The position numbers and the translations under genes were made by a program. Source: an uncultured Odoribacter sp. (GTDB lineage Bacteria; Bacteroidota; Bacteroidia; Bacteroidales; Marinifilaceae). Taken from it: a stretch of DNA of 8,635 nucleotides. Under the pieces are notes generated by a model. That model was not told where the DNA came from and ran no database searches. It was given only the letters and a program-made list of their open reading frames with translations. The stretch's first letter is position 1. Every line of letters begins with the position of its first letter. This document shows, one piece after another, positions 1 to 6,103 of this stretch. The stretch spans positions 1 through 8,635 of the forward strand of contig CAJKZL010000104.1 of the NCBI GenBank assembly GCA_905204385.1. Direction: 5' to 3'.

Positions 1-107
1 GAAATCTCCCCCTCCTCGGAAAGCGGCATGCTCCGAAAAGAAACTGCCATCCAGATAACCACGATTACAACCAAGCATACAATACCCTTCAAAGCACCTT
101 TTTTCAT
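1..107 (-). CDS. N-terminus of a membrane-anchored or secreted protein, cut by window edge
   Basis: Only the first 35 codons are in the window. The peptide begins with a short basic segment (MKKGALKG) followed by an uninterrupted hydrophobic stretch at residues 9-24 (I, V, C, L and W rich), then a polar acidic segment (PLSEEGE). This is the layout of an inner-membrane anchor or an uncleaved signal sequence. Cys11 lies inside the hydrophobic stretch but lacks a good lipobox (Val at -1), so a lipoprotein is unlikely. Its ATG overlaps the TGA of the upstream DUF2589-like gene as ATGA (104-107), indicating translational coupling and membership of the same operon. No function can be assigned from this fragment; the rest lies beyond position 1. 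Confidence 0.7.
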   Translation of the reverse strand, partial: MKKGALKGIVCLVVIVVIWMAVSFRSMPLSEEGEI

Positions 108-496
108 ACAAACACTTCCTTTCCGACCGCTTTTCCTTCCTCTATCGAAAATGTCTCTTCCTGCTCCTCCATCACTGTATCCAGAATTTTAATATCGAAA
201 TCAAATTCTGCCTCCTGCACTTGCAAAAGCGGCAAAGGCATCAAAGTCAACACCGGAATACTAACCTCTTGTTTTCCTCCATGATCAGCTACACAGGTAA
301 AAGTGAGCATTCTCAACTTCCCGGTTTTACCGGTATTCCGGTCATACGACTCGAATGCAATCTCAAAGAGATAATCCAGATAACGCCGGGCCGAGAGAGA
401 ATCTGCATCAATCGTCGCCACCAAAGGTCCTGCGATCAGTTGCTTGAGTTCCATCACCTGGCTACTACGCCTTTTGATTTTATTATTTTCCATCAT
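104..496 (-). CDS. Short DUF2589-like protein (single N-terminal module)
   Basis: A 130-aa soluble protein that matches the first third of the 349-aa DUF2589-type protein encoded upstream. Shared landmarks are a GPL motif (LIAGPL, residues 20-25, against IIGGPL at 23-28 of the long protein), a following helix, and a proline-rich strand (IPVLTLMPLPLL, residues 80-91, against VPLLTIVPIPYI at 80-91). In both, an alternating acidic/hydrophobic strand follows. It lacks the Ser-rich linker, second domain and charged tail of the long protein. The DUF2589 name is recalled from family signatures and was not searched. Molecular function is unknown. The gene starts 11 bases after the stop of the 262-aa gene, and its stop overlaps the next start. 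The first two codons are both ATG, so either 496 or 493 may be used. It could partner its longer paralogue in a hetero-oligomer (inference). Confidence 0.8.
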   Translation of the reverse strand: MMENNKIKRRSSQVMELKQLIAGPLVATIDADSLSARRYLDYLFEIAFESYDRNTGKTGKLRMLTFTCVADHGGKQEVSIPVLTLMPLPLLQVQEAEFDFDIKILDTVMEEQEETFSIEEGKAVGKEVFV

Positions 497-507
497 TCCC
501 TATCATT

Positions 508-1296
508 TTAATCCTTCATTTCTCCCTTCAACCGTTCGTTCACTTCCTGTTGCACGATTTTGAAACGAATACACTGAACAGCTTCTTCCGGCAATTTTTT
601 CAATTCCTCGGCCGTAACTTCTACTTCAATCGAGGGATAAACATGCTTCCGGACACAATCGAAATCATTCAACAATTTACCCATCAATCCTTTCAGAGCA
701 TGTTTCAGATTCTCTTCTGCTTCAGCTTTCAGATTCTCACCCGCTTTTCCGGAAAACAGTTCCTCCAAATCGGGATGTTGCAAAAATTCTGAACGCACCA
801 CCTCCACTACACTTTTCAACAATACATCTTCGTCCGGTTGTCTGCCGTCAGGAATAATTTCGGCAGTACGTTCAGTTAGCATCCCCTTGATCTTACGGCT
901 CAGAAAAGCACAAAACTCACGTTTCAACGTTTCCTCTTTTCTCATAAATTGATGAAAATGCTCATACCCATCTTCTGCGCCTATGGAAGCTGCACTAACG
1001 GAAGATACAATGCTTGTCACCGAAATCTTAGCCAATTGTGCAGAGAACTCTTTAAAAAAACGATGGAGCTTCGGATAATCTATATCATATACCTCCTGTT
1101 GTTCTCCTTCACCTTTAACCGCATATTTCAGCTCAAACTCCAAATCTCCGATGATGGCATTCGGAAGCTGAAACTCCCGGATTCTTCCTTCCTGACCATA
1201 TTCCCGTCCCAAAGAAAGAGAATAACAATTTGCTTCATGCTGAGCCTGAATGAATCCGTGTAAAATGGAACTGACTATTGTACTTAACCGAGCCAT
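508..1296 (-). CDS. Hypothetical protein of the DUF2589 operon (262 aa)
   Basis: I cannot name this family with confidence. The 262-aa product is soluble and mostly helical, with no signal peptide. Residues 1-60 follow the plan of the two DUF2589-type neighbours: an amphipathic N-terminal helix (FIQAQHEA, 15-22), then a strand with proline (LPNAII, 44-49), then an alternating strand (DLEFELKYAV, 51-60). It may therefore be a divergent relative. The centre (about 70-215) is charged helix, including two Glu/Lys-rich segments. The end returns to strand (PSIEVEVTAEEL, then IRFKIVQQEV). It lies 22 bases after the long DUF2589 gene and 11 bases before the short one, so the three are almost certainly co-transcribed and probably act together. 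There is no recognisable catalytic motif, and a structural or scaffold role is only a guess. Confidence 0.75.
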   Translation of the reverse strand: MARLSTIVSSILHGFIQAQHEANCYSLSLGREYGQEGRIREFQLPNAIIGDLEFELKYAVKGEGEQQEVYDIDYPKLHRFFKEFSAQLAKISVTSIVSSVSAASIGAEDGYEHFHQFMRKEETLKREFCAFLSRKIKGMLTERTAEIIPDGRQPDEDVLLKSVVEVVRSEFLQHPDLEELFSGKAGENLKAEAEENLKHALKGLMGKLLNDFDCVRKHVYPSIEVEVTAEELKKLPEEAVQCIRFKIVQQEVNERLKGEMKD

Positions 1297-1318
1297 AATG
1301 CTTACCTTACATCATTTT

Positions 1319-2368
1319 TTATTTTTCTGGTTCAGCATCCCGCCTGGCTCTCTCCTCGTCCACTTCCTGCTGAGCTTTCGCAGCTTCTGCCTCACGTTGC
1401 GCCTGTTTTTTAGCATTCTCTTCATCCGCTTTGCGACGGGTCTCTGCCAACTCGGATTCCATAGCCAGCATTCTGTCGCGACGAGCGGCTTCCCGTTCGA
1501 TACGTGCCTGTTCTGAAGCCTTCTGTGCAGAAATCGTATCCACGGTCCGCACATCCACTTTCTTGGAAATACCGGATACGGATACCGTATAGACCGTTTC
1601 GCGTTCATTCACATCCAGCATAAAGACTTTATTGTCTCCGTCGACTTTTCCTTCAATGCCCACAATGTGGATTTTCTGCGGTTCGAACAAACCTTCCCTG
1701 TTTTTATAAGTAGCGATCAATTGAACCTTATCGCCTTTTTCACCGTTCAGCACCAGACTATTCGCTTCAAGTACGCCGTTGGGATCGGTTACATCCAGAC
1801 TGTTGCCCAACAATTCCAGCACTTTTGCCAAGCCCGCGGGCATACTGTCCTGCCCGGCTTTCACCGCCACGTCCATCGTATATTCCACACTGTACTGTGA
1901 ATCCTGAGTCGCTTTAGAGTCCTTCTTGCTGGAATAGTTTGCATTAAATGAAGCAGAGGCTTTAAAAAGGCCCAAATTCAGAGCTGCACTTCCACTTACT
2001 CCTGCCTCCATACTTTCGCTCGAACTTTCAGCCGAACTACTGGAGGACGAAGCATTGATATTCGCCTTAAAGCTAATATCTATGGTGTGAATGGCAATAT
2101 AAGGAATCGGTACGATAGTAAGCAGAGGCACATTCAATTGTACCATACGCCCATTTTGCATAAACATAAACGATACATTGATCGTTTTTTTCTCATGGGT
2201 TTTCGGATCTTCCTGCAAACCCACTTCCTGAATAAAATTCCAGGTCGTTCGTGCTGCCATCGCCTGAGCCTCTATACAAGCCTTCAGCGGTCCTCCGATA
2301 ATCGAACCGAAAGGCAAAGCAGCCAACGCATTTGTCGCAACCTGCGACGGTGTTGTATCAATAGCCAT
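1319..2368 (-). CDS. DUF2589 domain-containing protein with charged C-terminal helix (349 aa)
   Basis: First gene of the left-hand operon. Residues about 10-190 carry the pattern I associate with DUF2589 proteins: an IIGGPL motif (23-28) with a following alpha-helix (EAQAMAARTTWNFIQEVG, 33-50), a strand ending VPLLTIVPIP (80-89), the strand IDISFKANI (96-104), and a serine-rich linker (about 107-119). Beta-rich sequence continues to about residue 265. The last ~65 residues are dense in Arg, Glu, Lys and Ala with few hydrophobics, as expected for a long single helix or coiled coil. There is no signal peptide or membrane segment, so it is probably cytoplasmic. The family has no established function that I know of. 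The start is supported by a TAnnTTTG promoter and an AT-rich leader ending two bases before the ATG. The charged tail could mediate oligomerisation or nucleic-acid or membrane contact (inference). Confidence 0.85.
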   Translation of the reverse strand: MAIDTTPSQVATNALAALPFGSIIGGPLKACIEAQAMAARTTWNFIQEVGLQEDPKTHEKKTINVSFMFMQNGRMVQLNVPLLTIVPIPYIAIHTIDISFKANINASSSSSSAESSSESMEAGVSGSAALNLGLFKASASFNANYSSKKDSKATQDSQYSVEYTMDVAVKAGQDSMPAGLAKVLELLGNSLDVTDPNGVLEANSLVLNGEKGDKVQLIATYKNREGLFEPQKIHIVGIEGKVDGDNKVFMLDVNERETVYTVSVSGISKKVDVRTVDTISAQKASEQARIEREAARRDRMLAMESELAETRRKADEENAKKQAQREAEAAKAQQEVDEERARRDAEPEK

Positions 2369-2448
2369 AATAGTCTTTTTTAATTTATCGATAAAATTTT
2401 CCGGTAAGCTTACCCGACAAAACTAACCATAATCCGTCCTCTCGGAAA
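2369..2448 (-). promoter_or_regulatory. Promoter of the DUF2589 operon with palindromic operator candidate
   Basis: Reading the minus strand, a perfect Bacteroidota -7 box TAGTTTTG (TAnnTTTG) lies at 2425-2418. A 3-of-4 match to the -33 box (TTTC for TTTG) lies at 2448-2445, 19 bases upstream. Three bases downstream of the -7 box is a perfect 12-base palindrome, GGTAAGCTTACC (2414-2403), at or just after the expected transcription start. The remaining leader is AT rich, as is usual for Bacteroidota genes without a Shine-Dalgarno site. The palindrome could bind a dimeric repressor or form a short hairpin at the RNA 5' end. Its 10-base core recurs next to another -7 box at 3394-3403. Confidence 0.6.
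2403..2414. repeat. Palindrome GGTAAGCTTACC (copy 1 of GTAAGCTTAC)
   Basis: Perfect 12-base inverted repeat. The inner ten bases, GTAAGCTTAC, are identical to those at 3394-3403. It sits immediately downstream of the -7 box of the DUF2589 operon. The position is consistent with an operator that blocks promoter clearance; no regulator gene is visible in the window. Confidence 0.6.
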
Positions 2449-2516
2449 ATCATCTTCGTGAACAGCGGTGTTTGGTTTGTGTCTAAGCCGTTTTTCCGTT
2501 CCGGTGAATTATCTTG

Positions 2517-3341
2517 CTAAACCTCTTCCCTCTCGAAATCCGTCGGTAAAGCAAGACGGCTCATTACATAATCGAACATATCCTTTACCTGATAGGTAGA
2601 TATCCCCAATAAGTATTCGCACAGATATTCACTTGTAAACATGGTAAAACTCCAGTAAGGATTCGTTTCGGGAGCCAATCCCATACCCTCTTGAATCTGA
2701 TGATAAAATCCACTGATGGGATTTTGAGGTTTCAAATCTCCAAGCCCGGTTATTATGTGGCTTTTAACAGTGGCCCGTCGATCACCCGGATAATAAATAA
2801 CAACCTTATCGTTCTTTAGCATCCTCCTAACCTCACCGTTTCCCAGACACACTTTAAAAGAAACTGTCGGTTCGGCAAGATCCTTGAAACGTTTTACAAA
2901 CTCAAAAGCATCTCTTTGGGTCGCAAAGTTCAGAATGATCCGTTCAGTATTCCTAACGTCTTTGACGGCAGTATGACACATCAGGTAATCCCCTGGATGT
3001 TTTAACATATAATCATAGCTTGTCCCTTCACTTTTTTTATCTCGCTGGAATTCGGGATGCGATTTTCTATTCGCTTCACACTCCCGCTGATAAGTTTCTA
3101 ACTCTTCCTTTGTAATCGGGGTCTTAAAATAATCAGGCGAGCAGGAACTGCCCAGCACATTATAAATCGAATAAAAAAGAGGAATCCCTTTCGAATCATT
3201 GTATAGAGTCTTCAGGACAGTGTGTAAATCCTTTGTTCCCTTTAACTTTCCCAATTCGTCTTTTTCTTTACTTAAATTCGGCATTTTAAGAATCTGTTCT
3301 AACAAAGCCTCCGTATGTCCGAATGCATTGTATTTTTCCAT
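2517..3341 (-). CDS. Hypothetical protein with weak HopA1-like pattern (274 aa from preferred start)
   Basis: Not firmly recognised. The open frame runs back to an ATG at 3440 (307 aa), but I prefer the ATG at 3341 (MEKYNAFGHTEALL, 274 aa). A perfect -7 box and palindrome lie inside the longer version, and the bases before 3341 form an AT-rich leader like that of the next operon. Numbered from the 3341 ATG, residues about 130-190 read as ERIILNFATQRDAF, then FKVCLG, then NDKVVIYYPG. This arrangement (R-I-x-L-N, an Ala-containing helix, a central F-K-V strand, then D-x-V-x-Y-Y) resembles my recollection of the HopA1 family (PF17914). That family includes bacterial type III effectors and partner proteins in class V lanthipeptide-type pathways. 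The match is low confidence and unsearched. There are no signal peptide or membrane segments. It ends in TAG, showing that TAG is used here as an ordinary stop. Confidence 0.65.
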   Translation of the reverse strand: MEKYNAFGHTEALLEQILKMPNLSKEKDELGKLKGTKDLHTVLKTLYNDSKGIPLFYSIYNVLGSSCSPDYFKTPITKEELETYQRECEANRKSHPEFQRDKKSEGTSYDYMLKHPGDYLMCHTAVKDVRNTERIILNFATQRDAFEFVKRFKDLAEPTVSFKVCLGNGEVRRMLKNDKVVIYYPGDRRATVKSHIITGLGDLKPQNPISGFYHQIQEGMGLAPETNPYWSFTMFTSEYLCEYLLGISTYQVKDMFDYVMSRLALPTDFEREEV

Positions 3342-3392
3342 GATTAAATTTTTTAAATTCTCCAACCCTTTCAGCCGGCCGGAATATGCTTT

Positions 3393-3417
3393 TGTAAGCT
3401 TACATGCCACAAACATA
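3393..3417 (-). promoter_or_regulatory. Second TAnnTTTG box plus GTAAGCTTAC palindrome
   Basis: On the minus strand a perfect -7 box TATGTTTG lies at 3417-3410, followed five bases later by the palindrome TGTAAGCTTACA (3404-3393). The layout copies the promoter of the DUF2589 operon, with 6 rather than 4 bases between the box and the shared 10-base core. The -33 region is weak. Transcription would begin about 55-65 bases upstream of the ATG at 3341, so the leader has a normal length. This supports the shorter form of the HopA1-like gene and control by the same factor as the downstream operon. Confidence 0.5.
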
Positions 3418-3481
3418 ATAGCTGTCTTACCCCACGGCATAACCTATTTTCCCAACAGCCGCTCCGGTTTGCAAACAGCAC

Positions 3482-3518
3482 AAAAAAAAGCATGTCTGTC
3501 ATCGACAAACATGCTTTT
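3482..3518 (-). terminator. Intrinsic terminator of the rml operon
   Basis: A near-perfect hairpin. The outer arms AAAAGCATGT (3486-3495) and ACATGCTTTT (3509-3518) pair over 10 bases. After one mismatch (3496/3508), TGTC (3497-3500) pairs with GACA (3504-3507) around a 3-base loop. On the minus strand the stem is followed by a run of eight T (3489-3482), the first four of which belong to the stem. It lies 37 bases beyond the rfbB stop and oriented to end that transcript, so it separates the polysaccharide operon from the left-hand cluster. Confidence 0.9.
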
Positions 3519-3554
3519 CTCATCACATCGGGTCTCTTTTTTCCCGCCGGTTAT

Positions 3555-4616
3555 TTACGTCTTACCGCCCCCATACATCTTTTGATAGTATTGCTGATAC
3601 TCTCCGCTAGTCACCCGATCCAGCCACTCCTGGTTTTCCAGATACCATTTTACGGTCCTTTCTATCCCTTCTTCAAACTGAAGGGAAGGCGTCCACCCTA
3701 ACTCGTTTTTCAACTTAGTAGAATCGATGGCATACCGCAGGTCATGCCCGGCACGGTCGGCAACATAGGTGATCAAATGCTCGGAACTCCCTTCCGGACG
3801 CCCTAACAAACGGTCGGTGACCCGGATCAGCATCTTGATCAAATCGATATTCCGCCACTCATTAAAGCCTCCGATATTATAGGTTTCTCCCACTTTTCCC
3901 TCATGAAAAATCAAATCGATAGCCCGGACATGATCCTCCACAAATAACCAATCCCGGACATTTTCCCCTCGTCCATATACCGGTAAGGGTTTGTTGTGAC
4001 GGATATTATTGATAAACAGAGGGATCAATTTTTCAGGAAACTGATAGGATCCGTAATTATTCGAACAGTTGGAAATCTTCACCGGCAAGCCGTAAGTATC
4101 ATGATATGCCCGCACAAAATGATCGGAAGATGCTTTGGAGGCCGAATAGGGAGAATGCGGATCGTATTTGGTTTGTTCTGTAAACATTCCCTTTCCAGGC
4201 TGTAAGGCACCGTACACCTCATCCGTAGATACATGATAAAACAATCTATCTTCGTTTTTCCCCTCCCACATCAATTTAGCGGCCTGCAACAAACACAGCG
4301 TTCCCATCACATTGGTTTGCGCGAAAGCAAAAGGATCTTTTATAGAACGGTCGACATGACTCTCTGCCGCCAAATGAATAACTCCCTCCACCTCATACTT
4401 TGTAAAAATGGACCCGATCGTCTCAAAATCACAAATATCGGCCTTCACAAAAACATAATTTTCTTTCGTTTCCACATCCCGCAGATTGGCCAGATTTCCG
4501 GCATAGGTCAATCGGTCCAGGTTAATGATCCGATAGCTGGGATATTTATTTACCATCCACCGAACCAGATGCGAACCGATACAGCCGGCTCCTCCAGTGA
4601 TAAAAATATTCTTCAT
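3555..4616 (-). CDS. rfbB: dTDP-glucose 4,6-dehydratase
   Basis: Cytoplasmic NAD-dependent short-chain (extended SDR) enzyme converting dTDP-glucose to dTDP-4-keto-6-deoxyglucose, step two of dTDP-L-rhamnose synthesis. At 353 aa it is full length. Landmarks are the Rossmann glycine motif GGAGCIGSH (8-16), NLDRLTYAGN (32-41), HLAAESHVDRS (81-91), the catalytic T131-D132-E133 in STDEVYG, the Y157-x3-K161 pair in YSASK, the SNNYG segment (185-189), and RDWLFVEDH (221-229) and DRAGHD (287-292) of the sugar-nucleotide site. The one oddity is Cys12, where Phe is usual in GxxGFIG; the glycines are intact, so activity may be kept. It starts 12 bases after the restored stop of rfbD and is the last gene before the terminator. 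Its product would feed RfbC, and the same intermediate can also feed other deoxysugar pathways. Confidence 0.95.
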   Translation of the reverse strand: MKNIFITGGAGCIGSHLVRWMVNKYPSYRIINLDRLTYAGNLANLRDVETKENYVFVKADICDFETIGSIFTKYEVEGVIHLAAESHVDRSIKDPFAFAQTNVMGTLCLLQAAKLMWEGKNEDRLFYHVSTDEVYGALQPGKGMFTEQTKYDPHSPYSASKASSDHFVRAYHDTYGLPVKISNCSNNYGSYQFPEKLIPLFINNIRHNKPLPVYGRGENVRDWLFVEDHVRAIDLIFHEGKVGETYNIGGFNEWRNIDLIKMLIRVTDRLLGRPEGSSEHLITYVADRAGHDLRYAIDSTKLKNELGWTPSLQFEEGIERTVKWYLENQEWLDRVTSGEYQQYYQKMYGGGKT

Positions 4617-4628
4617 AACACATTATTT

Positions 4629-5500
4629 TTACTGAACCGGATGCACATTTTCTTCTGTCAACATCCTTTTCAAGGCCTCTTTCCATTCGGGTATAGCGAC
4701 GCCGAAAGAATTTTTTATTTTCGTCTTATCCAGCACCGAATAAGCAGGCCGCAAAGCCTTAACAGGATATTCGGAGGAAGAAACCGGATGAACCATGCAC
4801 TTTTCACTGCCAAAGACATGATTTCTTTAGCAAAATCACACCACGAACATTCCCCCTCATTACTGTAATGGTAAATGCCCTGGTATTCGATACGCTCCTC
4901 ATTCGCCATTAAATCAACCAGGAAACCGGCCAGGTCGGCAGCATAGGTAGGAGTACCGACCTGATCAGCTACCACCTGTATTTCAGCACGTTCTTCCGCC
5001 AAACGCAACATGGTCTTCACGAAATTATGTCCAAAACCGGAATACAACCAGGAAGTACGGACGATGATGTGGAAACACCCCGATTCCAAGATAACTTGTT
5101 CCCCGGCTAGTTTTGTCTTGCCGTAAACATTCTTGGGACAAGGCTTGTCCTTTTCGGTATAAGGGACGGTTCCCTTTCCATCGAATACGTAGTCCGTTGA
5201 AATGTGAATCAGCAGGCAATCTTCTTTCCATGCAGCTCTTGCTAAGTTGCCTACAGCCTCCGCATTGATTTTAGCAGCCTGCTCGGGTTCGTCCTCAGCT
5301 CCTTCGACGGAAGTGTAGGCAGCACAATTGATGATGGTATCTATCTCATTTTTTTTCAGGAAACGTTCGACGGCATTATAATTCGTAATATCCAGATCGG
5401 CTACATCAGTAAAATAAACTTCATCTAATGCAGAAAAACTCCTCTTTTTCAATTCAGAGCCCAACTGTCCGTTTGCTCCCGTCACTAATATATTCGCCAT
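4629..5500 (-). pseudogene. rfbD: dTDP-4-dehydrorhamnose reductase, frameshifted near the C-terminus
   Basis: Final enzyme of dTDP-L-rhamnose synthesis (NAD(P)H-dependent reduction of dTDP-4-keto-rhamnose). The start at 5500 gives MANILVTGANGQLG; upstream in-frame codons precede the usual RmlD N-terminus and were excluded. Visible landmarks are the TGANGQLG nucleotide motif (7-14), CAAYTSVEGAEDE (59-71), STDYVFDG (101-108), the catalytic Y126-x3-K130 in YGKTK, RTSWLYS (148-154) and DQVGTPTYA (179-187). After residue 233 the frame is lost and an unrelated tail ends at 4715 (261 aa as written). The missing C-terminus is present in the next frame: VHPVSSSEYPVKALRP, then AYSVLDKTKI, then FGVAIPEWKEAL, stopping at 4629. 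One extra A in the AAAA run at 4804-4801 restores a 290-aa protein of normal length. The substrate-domain segment is therefore uncoupled, so this is a pseudogene or a sequencing indel. Confidence 0.9.
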
Positions 5501-5522
5501 AAAATTGTTTTTTCTTGTATAT

Positions 5523-6080
5523 TTATTGAAAAAAAGGCAACGCACATGCATTTTTCCAACCCTCCTGCCGCAGGTCTTTCGCCGATAAGATCATCTTTTC
5601 CCTGGATATTTTCCAGTCTATTCCGAGAATCGGATCATCAAAACGAATTCCGGCTTCATAATCCGGAGCATAATAATGATCGCATTTATACTGAAATATA
5701 ACCTCTTCGCTCAAAACCGCAAAACCATGGGCAAACCCCCGGGGAATAAAAAACTGCCGTTTGTTCTCCTCCGACAATTCCACCGAGACATGCTGTCCGA
5801 AAGTTGCAGAATCCTTTCGCAAATCCACCGCCACATCCAACACACATCCTTTTACCACCCGGACCAGTTTTGCCTGAGTATAAGGAGGTAACTGATAATG
5901 TAATCCACGGACTACGCCGTATGAAGACTTCGACTCGTTATCCTGCACAAACTCTATTTTTCCCACCTCCTTTTCAAACTCTTTCTGCGAAAAACTCTCA
6001 AAAAAATATCCCCTCTCATCTCTGAATACACGAGGTTCAAGAATCAGCAATCCTTCGATGCTTGTATTTATTATCTTCAT
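5523..6080 (-). CDS. rfbC: dTDP-4-dehydrorhamnose 3,5-epimerase
   Basis: Cupin-fold epimerase converting dTDP-4-keto-6-deoxyglucose to dTDP-4-keto-L-rhamnose, step three of the pathway; the family is usually dimeric and cytoplasmic. At 185 aa it has the standard length. Diagnostic segments are FRDERGYFFESF (19-30), the VRGLHYQ motif with catalytic His61, KLVRVVKGCVLDVAVDLR (71-88), FIPRGFAHGF (111-120) and YKCDHYYAPDYE (131-142), with Tyr131 as the expected second catalytic residue. Asp169 (SAKDL) is placed to form the His-Asp dyad. No key residue is missing. It starts 23 bases after the rfbA stop and ends 22 bases before rfbD, so the genes form an operon. Because rfbA upstream and rfbD downstream are both damaged as written, this intact enzyme would have neither a local substrate source nor a local reductase. 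Confidence 0.96.
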   Translation of the reverse strand: MKIINTSIEGLLILEPRVFRDERGYFFESFSQKEFEKEVGKIEFVQDNESKSSYGVVRGLHYQLPPYTQAKLVRVVKGCVLDVAVDLRKDSATFGQHVSVELSEENKRQFFIPRGFAHGFAVLSEEVIFQYKCDHYYAPDYEAGIRFDDPILGIDWKISREKMILSAKDLRQEGWKNACALPFFQ

Positions 6081-6103
6081 GCTACTTTGTCCGATTATCC
6101 GAA

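Noticed and set aside
1300..1306. GGTAAGC half-match to the palindrome before the 262-aa gene
   Set aside because: Only half of the site is present, there is no -7 box beside it, and it lies in a 22-base gap inside an operon.
4801..4804. Phase variation as the cause of the rfbD frameshift
   Set aside because: A run of four A is too short for typical slippage-based switching, and no longer repeat is nearby.
4233..4868. Plus-strand open frame of 211 codons across the rfbB/rfbD junction
   Set aside because: It lies antisense to rfbB and to rfbD (including the restored C-terminus), both of which have clear family motifs; its translation has no recognisable domain.
5501..5551. Upstream in-frame extension of rfbD
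   Set aside because: MANILVTGANGQLG is the standard RmlD N-terminus; the extension runs through the intergenic gap into the end of rfbC.
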